Below are positions 34,870-45,974 of a DNA stretch of 64,000 nucleotides, piece after piece. Both the position numbers and the translations under genes were made by a program. Source of the DNA: Phaseolus vulgaris (Eukaryota; Streptophyta; Magnoliopsida; Fabales; Fabaceae); the NCBI RefSeq assembly GCF_000499845.2, contig NC_023758.2:30212069-30276068 (forward strand), read 5' to 3'. The notes below the pieces were generated by a model that had not been told where the DNA came from, did not search any database, and saw only the letters and a program-made list of their open reading frames with translations. How positions within the stretch are numbered: the first letter of the stretch is position 1; every line of letters starts with the position of its first letter.

Positions 34870-37150
34870 GTATAATTTTTCTTGATAACCACTCAAGGTG
34901 GTACGCTCCCCCTTCTCGGATCCGAAACGGTCATTCCCAGTTTAACGAGAACTTGCCATCCGACTTCCTGGTGTTGCTTCGCATCCTCCAAACGAGGTCA
35001 CCCTTGTGGAAGCTTCTGAGCCGAACCTTCGTGTTGTATCTTCTTGCTGCTCGAAGCTTGCATGCCGCTTCACGGATTTTGCTTTTGTCGTGTAGCTCGT
35101 TGATGAGGACGAGCCCGACCGACAAGCTTTCCTTATAGAGGGATAAATCGAAAAAATTGCCGCCTGATGGATGGTTTGCCTACTTCCGTTGGGATCATGG
35201 CCTCGGTGTCGTACGTGAGGTTGTACGACGTTTCTTGTGTTATGGTTTGGGGGGTGCATCGGTACGCCCAGAGGACTTCGAGTAGCTCCTCATTCCACCT
35301 TCCTTTCGTTGTGCCGAGCCTCTTCTTCAACTTATTTAAGAGGACTTTGTTGGCCGCCTTTGCTTGGCCGTTCGTTTGTGGGTGTTTGACCGAGCTCGTG
35401 ATTGATTTGATGTCGATGTCATCGTAAAAGGTATGTAGCCCTTGGTAAATGAAATGTCGGCCATTATCAAATACGATGTGTTCGACACTCCAAATCGATA
35501 CACAATGTTCTTCCATACAAAGTTCTGGACATTCCTGGCAGATATGGCGGCGAGAGGCTCGACCTTTATCCATTTCGTGAAATAGTCCACAACGACTAAT
35601 AAATGTTTCGTTTGTTCTGTACCAGGTGAAAAAAAACCGATAATGCCCATCCCTCATATGGCGAACGCCCATGGCAACGTCATGTTGTGGAGTTCCTCTG
35701 GTTTTAAATGATGAAGTGGGTTGAACTCTTAACACTTTAGACACTTCTTCACATACTCTGCACAATCACCTTGAACAGTCGACCAATAATATCCTGCTCG
35801 GATAACCTTGGTTGCCATTGTTCGGGCCCCAAAATGGTTATCGCACGCTCCATCGTGAATCTCTTACAATACATATTCGATTTGCTCTTTGGTGAGGCAT
35901 TTTAGGAGCGGCGTTGGTACAGATCTTGGTCGATCATGGTGTATCAGGCGCACTGCAGTCTAATCGCTTTCTCACTGCCTGGTTTGTAGGTTTCATACTT
36001 TAGATATTAGATGATTGGGCTCATCCAAGTATCGACTTCGGTGACGACCAGGCATTCGACCTCTCCCACACTCGGTTGCTTCAGATGGACCTGAATGACC
36101 GATCGGTGGTGGCTTTACTTCTTAGTGGATGCAAGGCGAGACAACGCGTCTACCTGCTCGTTATTCTGCCAGGGTATATGCTCGATAATGACTTTATCGA
36201 ACTTGGCAATGGAGTTGCTGATCGTATGGTAGTAGCGTTGGAGGAGGGGCACCCTCACCTCGAATTCGCCTTTGTCTTAACTGACTACCAACTAGGAGTC
36301 GCTTTTACATGTGACCCGCCCTGAAATTATGGGCTAAATTGAGGTCGACAAGGATGACATCATATTTGGCCTGGTTGGTTGTTACTTTGAAGGCAAACTG
36401 TAGTGCTTGCTCAATCAGCAGGTCGCCCGGTCCTTCAAGAACGACACATGCGCGCACGAGATTTTGTTGGATGATCCATCAACATGTAGCGTCCATGTCG
36501 TAGGGGCATCAGGCTGTGGTGGCAACTCTGCTGAGAAGTCCGCCAAACAGTGGGATTTGACGGCACCTCTCGGTTCGTAACGAATGTCAAATTCTTAGAG
36601 TTTGACCGACCATCCTATCATTCGACCTGCAAGATCGGATTTAGCCAGTATTTTATATATGGGATAATTAGTCTTTACCGTAATGACGTGATTTTGAAAG
36701 TATGACTGCATCCTCCTCCCTGTTAGGACTAGTGCTAATGTCACCTTTTTTATCATCTGGTATCTTACTTCGGTCGCGTGGAGCGTGCGGCTGACAAGGT
36801 ACATTGTGTGTTCTTCATTGTTAATGTCTTGTACGAGGGCGACGCTGACCGCCTCTTCTGATACAGCCACGTAGACCACAATTCGCAGATCAGGTCTTGG
36901 CTTTTGAATGACGATTGGTGATGACAAAAACTTCTTGAGCTGGGTGAAGATGTTTTCACATGCCTCGTTCCAGCTGAACTATGCAGTTTTGCGAAGTATT
37001 TGTGCCATGGGTCTCATGCGTTCAGGCGGGGGACGAACCTAGACAATGCAGTCAACCGACCGAGTAGCTCGTCCTTTGCTTCTAGTCTCGGCTCGACCTC
37101 TCTTGGATCGAGGTCGACCATGGCGACCGTGTGCTCGGCCGGCTGCACAT
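34870..37150 (-). pseudogene. Pol remnants of element A: RNase H domains and integrase, RT core deleted
   Basis: Reading leftward from 37150: a piece upstream of RT, then directly the RNase H region (36927-36595, 'YLVSRTLHATEVRYQMI', 'YPIYKILAKSDLAGRMIGW'), a decayed archaeal-type RNase H (about 36590-36050), and integrase (35765-35133, with 'HPQTNGQA' and 'WAYRCTPQ'). The integrase tail (35125-34931) has 'GDLVWRMRSNTRKSDGKFS'. Compared with element B, the stretch equal to B 48205-49105 is missing, including the RT palm and its YVDD. The remaining pieces are in several frames with stops. Confidence 0.8.
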
Positions 37151-37153
37151 GTC

Positions 37154-37716
37154 TTAGGGGAGACCTTCCTCGTCCAAGCATTTTGCGCTTGGGTGAGTAA
37201 CTGTTGGTGACCTTCTACTGAGTGGCTCCATTCGCAGGCTTTCTACATAACACTCTCTTGCTATCTTTTGATCCACGTGAATGGTTAAAATGTCACCCGA
37301 CAAAGAGGGGAACTTCATTGCGAGGTGTAGGTTGGAGACAATCGCCCCAAGCTTGTTAAGGGATGACCATCCGAGAAGGATATTATACGAGGTATTGGCC
37401 TCAATAACCAAATACCTTATCCTTAGGGTTTTGCTGGCCTTGTTGAGGCCGAAGGTGGTGTACAACTCGATGTATCCTTTTGTTCCAACTCGCCCTCCAG
37501 AGAAGCCGACCACGTGATCGTCGTAAGGCATCATTTCCTCTATTGGAATCCTCATGGCATTTAAGGTCTTCCAGTGGAGGATGTCAACCGAGCTTACCTT
37601 ATCTACCAGGGTCTTCATGATGGTGAAGTTATCCATGTCGATCGATATCACCATTAGATCATCTTGGGAGGGGTCTACCCCTTTGAAGTCATCGTCTGTA
37701 AATGTTATGGGTGACA
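37154..37716 (-). pseudogene. Gag C-terminus/protease remnant of element A
   Basis: The frame matches the last third of the element B gag-protease ('PITFTDDDFKGVDPSQDDLMVISIDMDNFTI', 'VGFSGGRVGTKGYIELYTTFGL', 'LAMKFPSLSGDILTIHVDQK'). The active-site block reads VDKVSSVDILHW, where element B has VDQGSSVNILYW. The DQG residues are lost, so it is inactive. Its upstream part continues at 53695, beyond the Copia C insertion. The open frame running on to 37999 is Copia LTR sequence and not part of this protein. Confidence 0.8.
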
Positions 37717-37721
37717 TCCTT

Positions 37722-38857
37722 TGTTGAACCAAGTGGTGTTCAAGCTTTGAAGAATCCAAACCCTTTGAAGGATGTTGAAGGCTTGGCTGTGCTTGCTGTT
37801 GTTGAGCTGTCTTAGATAGGATCTGGGGTAGATTGTTTATGTAATCCACTCTTGATTGAATCCAAAGCATAAGTAGTCTCAATCTTTTTAAAAGAAAAGT
37901 GTTTTTCAAACTAAGTGAAAAACAATCGATTGTTTTGTCGAAACAACCGATTGTTTTATATTTAGGTGTTTTTAGAAAAGGTTGAAAACAGTTTTTCAAA
38001 TGGTTGAGTTGTTAAAACTAAAACAACCGATTGATTCGTGGAAACAACCGACTGTTTGTTTTGGCACCATAACAGAAAAGTTGTTTTAAGCTTTGACTGA
38101 GCTTTAAATGTTTTAACTGATTACACTCCAGTCTTTAATGCTTTGACCAATCTTTTAAATGTAATGAATAAGTTTGTTAAGATTTGATAACAAACAATAT
38201 CTTTGAATATATTCAAAAAACCAGATTTGAGTAATAAGATTTTAACACAAGTTTTGAGTTTTTCAAAGAGTTGAGATTGCTTAGAGATTGAGATTGATCA
38301 AAGAGTGTGAGATAGGATTTCTGCTTGTATTGATTTCAGATTTTCTTCTGTAACAAATGTAATTCTTGTATTTGTTGAACAAGTTTCTTCTGTGTGTTTG
38401 CTGAGAAGTGTTGTGTGTTCTTGAGGGAATCAAGATCAGCATTCTTAGTGTTGGTGTGTTGGCCAAGAGAAGTGTGTGTCTTGAGGGGATCAAGCTCACT
38501 TTCTTGGTTGTGGTGTAAGTGATCTAGGTTTGATTGCTTAGTGGAATTCCTCAGTGGTTTCTGAGAAGACTCGATGTAGCTATGAGTTTAGATTGAACCA
38601 GTATAAACATCTGTGTGCATTCTCTCTATCCTTAACTCTTTAAATTCAATTTTGATATTTGTATACTGGTATAAACAACCGATTGTTTCTGCGAAACAAC
38701 CGATTGTTTTTATGGTGCTGTGCTTTTAGCTTTGTGTTTTGGCAAACTGAATTCTTTATCAACTGAATCTGGAAGAAAGTTCATTCAAGGCTTAAAATTT
38801 TTTGAAATCTCTTTTTAAACCATTCACCCCCCTCTAGTTTAAAGCCACATTCTAACA
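37722..38857 (+). repeat. Left LTR of Copia C
   Basis: 1136 bp, TGTTGAACCAAG...TTCTAACA, followed by a tRNA-Met-like primer binding site. It carries three pairs of the AACCGATTG motif at exact 21-base spacing (37924, 38025, 38677). Confidence 0.9.
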
Positions 38858-38858
38858 A

Positions 38859-38872
38859 TTGGCATCAAGAGC
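38859..38872 (+). other. Primer binding site of Copia C
   Basis: TTGGCATCAAGAGC begins one base after the LTR and resembles the TGGTATCAGAGC site for initiator tRNA-Met, with changes. Confidence 0.7.
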
Positions 38873-38917
38873 TTGGTTCTTGAAAGTTATTCAAGTTGAT
38901 CCACAAATCTTTTTTCT

Positions 38918-39903
38918 ATGGCTGGAAAACAATCTTTTGAGGAAGGTGCTTCAATCTACAAACCACCTTTATTTTGTGGATTGAATTACAAGTATTGGGA
39001 AGCCAAAATGAAAATCTTTGTGGAATCTATTGATCAAGGAATTTGGGATTCAATTGAGAATGGTCCTTACATTCCAAAGTTTAAAAAGAATGATTATTTC
39101 ATTACAAAACCTTGGTCTCAATGGACTAATGATGAATGTAAAATGGCCAAGCTTGATTGTTCTGCTCAAAACATAATAGCTTCTGCATTTGATACTAATG
39201 AGTTTTTCAGGGTATTAAAATGCAAAACTGCTAAAGAGATATGGGACACACTCAAGGTTGTTCATAGAAACAATGAACCAAAGGAGGCAAGGTCAAAGAG
39301 TCAAGTAAGAAGGAAAAGAAGGCAAAACAAGAAAAGCCTCAACCTCTGCTTCATGGCCAGAAAGGAAGATGACTCAAATAGTGTAAGTTCATCTAACTCA
39401 TCAAACTCTGAAAATTATGGTCAATTGCTTCAAGCCTTTCAAGAAACGCATGAAGAAGCCAACCGATTGGCCCTCTTGAACAATCGGTTAAAAGAAAAGA
39501 ATAGCTGGCTTGAAAACAGAGTCAAATCACAGGAAGAGGAATTAGAAAATTCAAACACAGATTTTGAAAACCTTGTAATTATTTACACAAACTCCTCTTG
39601 CATGTGTGATGCTCTAGTTTGTGAAAATTGCGAAAATCTTGAAGAGAAGGTCCACTATCTTGTTAAAACTGTGGATAATCTTTCAAAAGGCCAATCCAAC
39701 TTTGAGAATGTCTTGGCATCTCAAAACTGTGTTTTTGGAAAAGTTGGATTGGGTTTTAACCCACAAAACAAACAAGATAGATTTTCAAAATCATTTTCGA
39801 AAATGCCAGAAAAACAATCGATTGGACCATCGAAACAACCGATTGTTACATAGTTCTATTGCATGAAAAGAGGCCATTCTGTGAGGTTTTGTAAAATTAG
39901 AAA
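38918..39903 (+). pseudogene. Gag of Copia C, internally deleted
   Basis: The ATG at 38918 opens 'MAGKQSFEEGASIYKPPLFCG', then the UBN2/gag-like 'YKYWEAKMKIF' and 'KTAKEIWDTLKVVH'. The sequence jumps from there to 'KEARSKSQVRRKRRQNKK', which normally lies much later, so the middle of gag is missing. A coiled-coil-like region follows (about residues 165-265). The frame stops at TAG (39851), immediately before a zinc-knuckle remnant (CMKRGHSVRFC) read in the same frame. The two AACCGATTG-type motifs at 39816 and 39837 encode KQSI and KQPI just before the stop. Confidence 0.75.
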
Positions 39904-40039
39904 ATATGATGTTCCTAGGGGCTTTATTGAGTGGATTCCTAAGTGCAGTAAAGGTTCTATTGATAAGTGTAAACCAAATGGACCCACATTCATAACGGGA
40001 CCAAATCTTTGTACTTGAAAATCTTCTTTGTAGGAAATC

Positions 40040-41140
40040 TTAAAGGAGAGCAAACAACAATGGTACTTGGACAGTGGATGCTCCAAGCACATGACAGGGG
40101 ACAAATCAAAGTTCCTGAGCATCTCCTTTAAGCAAGAAAATTATGTCACCTATGGAGATAACAACAAGGGAAGGAGTCTTGGGAAAGGATCCATAGGAGA
40201 CAAAGACATCTTGGTCATCCATGATGTGCTCTATGTAGAAGGTCTAAAGCACAATCTACTGAGCATTAGCCAACTATGTGACAAGGGATATTAAGTGATG
40301 TTCAAATCAAACACATGTGAAATTTGTCTACCCAACACCAAAGAGGTAATGTTGGTAGGTAAAAGAGTCAATAATGTGCATCTTCTAGATATCTCTTCAC
40401 CATGTTCTATTGGATGTCTTCTATCCAAGCAAGATGAATCTTGGCTTTGGCATAGAAGAATTGCTCATATTCACATGAATCACTTGAACAAGCTAATTTC
40501 AAGGGATCTTGTGATTGGGCTACCAAAGCTCAAGTTTGAGAAGGATCACATTTGTGAAGCTTGCCAAAAAGGGAAACAAGTGAAAAGCTCTTTTAAAATA
40601 AAAAAATGTTGTTTCCTCTTTAAAACCCCTTGAGCTACTTCACATGGATCTATTTGGTCCCTCAAGAACTATGAGCCTTGGTGGAAATTATTATGCTCTT
40701 GTTATTGTTGATGACTTTTCCAGGTTCACTTGGACTCTTTTCTTGGAATCAAAGAGTGATGCCTTTGCTGCATTCAAGAAGCTAGAAAGAAGGCTGCAAA
40801 ACACAAAGAACTACAACATAGGCTCAATTAGAAGTGATCATGGAGGAGAATTTCAAAATGAGAAGTTTAGTAAGTTCTATGAGAAGATGGGGATCCTGCA
40901 CAATTTCTCTGCACCAAGAACTCCACAACAGAATGGTGTGGTAGAGAGGAAGAACAGGTCTCTTGAAGAGCTAGCAAGGACAATGCTTAGTGAATCATCT
41001 CTTCCTAAGTACTTTTGGACGGATGCAGTGAGCACTTTGTGTTATGTGATGAAAGATTGTTCATTAGGCCTATACTAAAGAAGACTCCATATGAACTCTT
41101 CAATGGAAGGAATCCTAACATCAACCATCTCAGAGTTTTT
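40040..41140 (+). pseudogene. Protease, GAG-pre-integrase and integrase core of Copia C
   Basis: From about 40055 the frame reads 'WYLDSGCSKHMTGD', a Copia protease with the DSG active site. An in-frame TAA at 40292 interrupts it. Then come 'WLWHRRIAHIHMNHLNKL' and 'CEACQKGKQVKSSF' (zinc-binding GAG-pre-integrase). After a frameshift near 40630, the integrase core (40644-41078) shows 'VDDFSRFTW', 'IRSDHGGEF' and 'TPQQNGVVERKN', so the three acidic residues are present. A further shift near 41040 moves to the frame 'TPYELFNGRNPNINHLRVFG'. The breaks make it non-functional. Confidence 0.8.
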
Positions 41141-41676
41141 GGGTGCAGTTGCTTCGTTCTCAACAATGAAAAAGAAAACTTGAGAAAGTTTGATGAGAAA
41201 GCGGATCTTGGCATCTTCATAGGGTATTCTCTCACAAGTCATGCATACAGAATCTACAACAAGAGGTTGATGGCTGTAGAAGAATCAGTTCACGTTGTCT
41301 TATCCAAATTCCGAAGACCAGTGTTGAAGAAGATGAATAGAGCATCAGTTTGGAGAAGCTGGAAATTTGTGCAGAAAAACAACCGGTTGATTCGCAGAAA
41401 CAACCGATTGAAATTCTGCAACATTGTGAGCTGCCTAAAGAGTGGAGGATTCCTAGAGATCTGTCAATGAAAAACATCATAGGGCAAATAAAGGAAGGTG
41501 TTTCCACACGTAGCTCCATCTCAAACTTCTGCAGGCACATAACTTTCGTCTCTCAAATTGAGTCAAAGTCAATTGATGAAGCTCTCAAGGATGAGAAATG
41601 GGTTGAAGCTATGCATGAGGAGTTGAATCAGTTTGCAAGGAATGAGGTATGGTTTCTTGTCCCTTGAACTGATGAA

Positions 41677-42562
41677 ATGAACATTATTGGTTCGAAATGG
41701 GTTTTCAGGAACAAGGTAGATGAAGATGGCATGATCACAAGGAACAAAGCAAGGCTAGTTGCCAAGGGCTACAATCAAGAGGAGGGCATAGATTATGGTG
41801 AAACCTTTGCTCTTGTTGTTAGATTGGAGGATGTGAGGCTGCTGCTGGCATTTGCTTGTATGAGTGGTTTCAAACTCTTCCAAATCGATGTCAAGAGTGT
41901 CTTCTTAAATGGCTACATCAATGAGGAAGTTTATGTGGATCAACCACCGGGCTTTGAAGATCATAAACATCCCAACCATGTCTTCAAGTTGAAGAAAGCT
42001 TTGTATGGACTGAAGCAAACTCCAAGGCAGTGGTATGAGAGGCTTAGCAACTTTCTGCTATTTCATGGTTATGAAAGGAGAATGGTAGACAAGACTCTCT
42101 TCATCAAAAAGTCAAATTCAGAAATAATTCTTGTGCAAATCTATGTTGATGACATCATCTTTGGTGCTACACAAGATAGGTTGTGTGAAGAATTTCTGGC
42201 TGCAATGAAAGGTGAGTTTGAAATGTCTATGATGGAAAAATAGTCTTTCTTTCTTTGATTGCAGGTTAAGCAAACAAAGGATGAGATCTTTCTATGTCAA
42301 TCAAAATATTGCAAAGAGATTCTCAAGAAATTTGAAATGGAGAGTTGCAAAGAAGCAAGCACTCCAATGCCATCAAGCTGCTACATGGATGTTGATTCTG
42401 CTGGAAAGAGTGTAGATCAAACCAAATATAAAGGATTAATTGGCTCCTTGCTATATCTAACACCTAGTAGGCTGGACATCATGTTTGCGGTGTGTCTATG
42501 TGTTAGATATCAAACAAATCCTAAAGAGTCACACTTCAAAGCTGCAAAAAGAATTCTGAAAT
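41677..42562 (+). pseudogene. Reverse transcriptase and start of RNase H of Copia C
   Basis: RT runs from 'GSKWVFRNKVDEDG' and 'RLVAKGYNQEEGIDY' through 'LKKALYGLKQTPRQWYERL' to the catalytic 'YVDDIIFG'. A TAG at 42241 breaks the frame. The following frame has 'STPM', 'YKGLIGSLLYLT' and 'RLDIMFAVC', leading into RNase H. It ends abruptly at 'AAKRILK', where element B is inserted with the GAAAT duplication, and resumes at 51755. Confidence 0.85.
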
Positions 42563-43019
42563 TGTTCTCGAACTAGGTTGGGGACTGGGAGAACTATTGT
42601 CTTCAAATTTCACTCGGTCGGTCGTATCTTACTTCCTCCTTCGGTTCTTCTCGCTGGATGACTCCTCAGGCGGGTGGGGTACCTGCAGATGGCACTCCAA
42701 CGCTCAAGTCAGTGGGGTATCGTATTCGGCTGGCTAGAATATTGTAGATAAATGGCGTACCTTCTTCCTTGGAATGCGTGATATTTATATTACCTTGATG
42801 GGCCCTCGCTGTTGGGCCGGATTCGGAGGTTGTTTAGCGATTAGGGCTGGATTAGGCCGTTCCTTAACCGTGGGTTAGCCTTTGCTAATTGGGTCAACGG
42901 TTTGACTTGAGCACCTTATGCCGGTCGGCCACATATGACACGTGGTCGACCTCATACCTAAGTATGGTCTTGACGCATGGGTTGACCGGGTCAGTAGACC
43001 GGTCGGCCATCTCGGTACA
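42563..43019 (-). repeat. Left LTR of element B (3' LTR in element sense)
   Basis: It begins TGTTCTCGAACT and ends CTCGGTACA. It pairs with 51285-51749. Its inner edge adjoins GGGAGGCAAC on the minus strand, a candidate polypurine tract. Confidence 0.92.
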
Positions 43020-43245
43020 GTTGCCTCCCAGGCTCGAGAGGTGGTACAACCGAAGAGTCTGAAGAGTGGGCCTCGGGCGGATTGTGTAATGATGAATGAA
43101 GTGATGTTTGGGGGCGTCTGAGCGATTGACATGACGCGCATTAATGAGGGGTTTTTCTGGGCGCGAAGCGATGCGAACCGTTGGATCAAACGAATCCAAC
43201 GGTTGGGGTTCTTGTGACGTTTGGGATTCCGAGGCCCTCCTGGGC

Positions 43246-43253
43246 TATAAATA
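43246..43253 (+). promoter_or_regulatory. TATA box of the antisense ORF, element B
   Basis: GGGCTATAAATAGGGG lies 116 bases before the ATG at 43362, outside the LTR. The same sequence and spacing occur in element A (21384 to 21499). Confidence 0.75.
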
Positions 43254-43361
43254 GGGGCTAGGAATAGTAGCGTTCCACGCGTTATCTTTGCTTGAGCTCC
43301 GACACCTCGAATCAATCTGACTGCCCTTTGTTGCTTTCCTCGTTCGTTCTCAAGGTTAGTC

Positions 43362-45293
43362 ATGTCTGCTCTTGCCGAGTCTCCCCCTGCTTGCTCGTCT
43401 TCTTCTTCGTCTTCTTCCTCCTCTTCTTCTTCTTCTTCTTCTTCTGGCCAGGCTTCCCCGGTCAAGGATGTGGAGAGGGTCTCTTCTCCAGGCTTGGTGA
43501 GGGAAGACGCTGGTAATGCGTCGGATCGTTCAGCCCCTTTTGAGGGGCCGCGACCCAATGTGGGGCCGGCCTGGGTAGATCCCCGGGTATGTGAGGTGTC
43601 GTCCTCTTTTCTTACCGACGCTTCTGTTGCCGAATTTTTGGATGAGGTTCCTGTTTTGAAGGCTTCAACCGAGGAATCTCTGTTGGCGTTCGGCCCTTAC
43701 TCTTTAGGAGATCGTGTGTATAGGGAGCGGTCATCTACCGCGCCCCCCTTTTTCTTCATGTATGGTTGTCTTTTTGCGGACCTGTATGTCTCTCTCCCCT
43801 TTGATGCCTTTACGACCGGGGTTCTGAAGGAGCTGAACGTGGCTCCGACTCAGCTTCATCCCAACTCGTGGGCGTCGATGCAAGCGTTTCGCATTGTTTG
43901 TCGGACGTTTGGGTTGCGCCCTCTTCCCTCCTGTTTTCTTCATTTTTATTCATCGTACCCGGCCAAGCTTGCCAGTTGACAATCACTGGTCAGCCGGGCG
44001 GGTAGCGTGTTGTTTAAGCCCTTCACGGCCTCTTATAAGAACTTCAAGGAGAAGTTCTTTAAAGTGTACGTGGAGCCGGCCGGGACATGTTATTTTTTTG
44101 ACGAGGTTGGCCGGTCTCGTTTCCCTCTTTTTTGGTCGAGGAGTCCGACGAAGATAACGGATTGGCCGAGGCCGGCGCATCCGAGCGAGCATGAGCGGCT
44201 CGTTTTTGCTTTATTTGATAGTCTCCCCAGGAAGCTCCCCGCACGACCGCTCATGTCGCTGTACAATGCGACCGATCCTGCACTTAGTCTTGTTATTTTC
44301 TGCGCTTTGTTCTGACTGACCGTTCTTTGTTTGGTTTGTAGAAATCGCAAAGAGAGAGATCCCCCAAGTTGTTGGGATGTTGCACTCGTTCAAGAACAAG
44401 CTGAACGAGAAGAGGGGGGCCACCAGTGCTAGGCCCCGGGCGGAGGAGGGTGGCCCCTCCAAGAAGCGTGGCCGCGAGGGCGGTAATATTGCCCGAACCG
44501 TTCGGGCGGCGGGTCAGATGCCCACTCCCCCTCCAGCACGGTCCGCTAGGCCGACTCCCCCCTACTGACGATTTCAACCGCCCAATTCCGACGGGGGTGG
44601 CGGTGCCTTTGGCCTCATCGAGTGGATCGACGCTCGCGCTGATTGGAGAAGACCGGTTCTTCTCAAGGGCAGTGAGCTTCAAACTGCCCTCCAACATCGA
44701 GGGGGAGATCCGGTCGGTCCCCGATGACGACCTCCTGGACGGCGGCATCGAGATGATCTGCCGGGGTCTATATTTGGCCCGCCGGGGTGCGGAAGCTCGG
44801 AGGAGCCGAGTCGAGGACATATCGCGCCTCGAGCACGATCTCCAGGAGGCCGGGCACAACCTAAAGCAGGTCGTGGAGGCCAACACAACTTAGGAAAAGA
44901 AGTTGCGTGCGCAAGCGGCCGAGCTGGAGCTGCGTCAGAATAGGTTGGCCGAGCTGGAGAAGGCCGACGCCGACAAAGCTGCGGAGGTTATTCTCCTTCG
45001 CAAGGCATTGGAGGCGGCCGACCGTCGGGCCACCTTAAGGGAGGAGGAAGCTGCGGGCGGCGGAGGCTGAAGTTTTGAAGACCATGGAGGACACCATGGT
45101 GCTCATTGGTCAGAGCTTCGATCTTGCCGTCCGGCAGGCCGAGGTGCTGTATGGCAGTCCACCTCCTTCTGGTCAATTCGACCAAGACATGGAAGTTGTG
45201 GATGGCCGTTTGGTCCCTGCAGCGGCCGGTCCTCCTCCTGTTGAAGAAGTTGAAGCTGATCCCTCTAATGAGGTGTTGAATATCGTAGATTAG
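43362..45293 (+). CDS. Antisense ORF of element B (putative gypsy-type transposon protein, Transposase_28-like)
   Basis: The start ATG is in the context AAGGTTAGTCATGTCT. The first part (to 43979) opens with a Ser run, then the family core 'FFFMYGCLFADLYVSLPFDAF...TQLHPNSWASMQAFR' at about residues 125-185. The core continues in a shifted frame (44007-44315: 'YKNFKEKFFKVYVEP', 'FPLFW'). An intron acceptor (TTTGTAG at 44341) precedes 'EIAKREIPQVVGML'. After a Pro/Arg-rich linker and another shift come 'DDDLLDGGIEMICRGL' (about 44730) and a long E/A/L-rich coiled coil, ending 'EVLNIVD' at 45293. Stops or shifts near 43980, 44567, 44890 and 45067 mean it is not one clean protein here. The function is unknown; it is transcribed, if at all, from its own promoter towards pol. 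Confidence 0.75.
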
Positions 45294-45604
45294 GCGGTCA
45301 GCTTTAATTTTGGACCCTTGGGGCCGGGGTGTGGCCCTCACCTATCTTCGTTTAATACAAGTTTCTTTTGTTTCTGCATTTTCTTGTGCGAACGAGCCTT
45401 TATGAGCCGAATGGGTTGGAATGGTTAAACTTAAATCGTAAAATTGACAAAGTAAAAATAACTAGCGACCGGTTGGTAGATGAAATCGATTGAGTAACTT
45501 GTGATAAGTAAAATCAACCACGTGATTGTAACGGACTTTGGTAAGTCGGCCGTCCTTTAGCGAATTCGATTGTTTAGTTTAGGCGAACTTGTGCCGATCG
45601 TTGT

Positions 45605-45850
45605 GCATGCCGGTTAGGCCTCGGGGGGCATGCCGGTTAAGGCTACGTCCTGGCCGAATGGGTTCGGGAGGGTATGCCGATTAAGGCTACATCCTGGCCG
45701 AGTGGGTTCGGGAGGGTATGCCGATTAAGGCTACATCTTGGCCGAAATGAGTACGGGTTCGGGAGGGTATGCCGGTTGAGGCTACATCCTGGCCGAACCG
45801 TGCGTGTGACGGGAGGGTATGTCGGTTAGGGCTACATCCTGGCCGAATCA
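45605..45850. repeat. Minisatellite in element B
   Basis: About five tandem copies of a 40-50 base unit built on 'cgggagggtatgccggttaaggctacatcctggccgaa'. It lies between the converging ends of the antisense ORF and pol. Tat elements are known for tandem repeats in this region. Confidence 0.85.
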
Positions 45851-45974
45851 TTTGTGTCGTTTGCTGTATACACTTATGTACGAAACGCCTCGTTAAAACC
45901 TCTCCGACCGATGGATCGGCCGGGCGAGGAAAGAGTGCGTATATTTTATTCATGTTTTTAGCTGAAATAAAACT

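Noticed and set aside
35167..37200. Several plus-strand frames in the element A pol region
   Set aside because: Shadows of minus-strand RNase H and integrase remnants.
37717..37999. Continuation of the element A protease frame to 37999
   Set aside because: Bases from 37722 belong to the Copia C LTR; the open frame across the junction is chance.
45605..45850. Regularly spaced repeats considered as a CRISPR-like array
   Set aside because: Units are contiguous and diverged, without unique spacers, in a plant retrotransposon.
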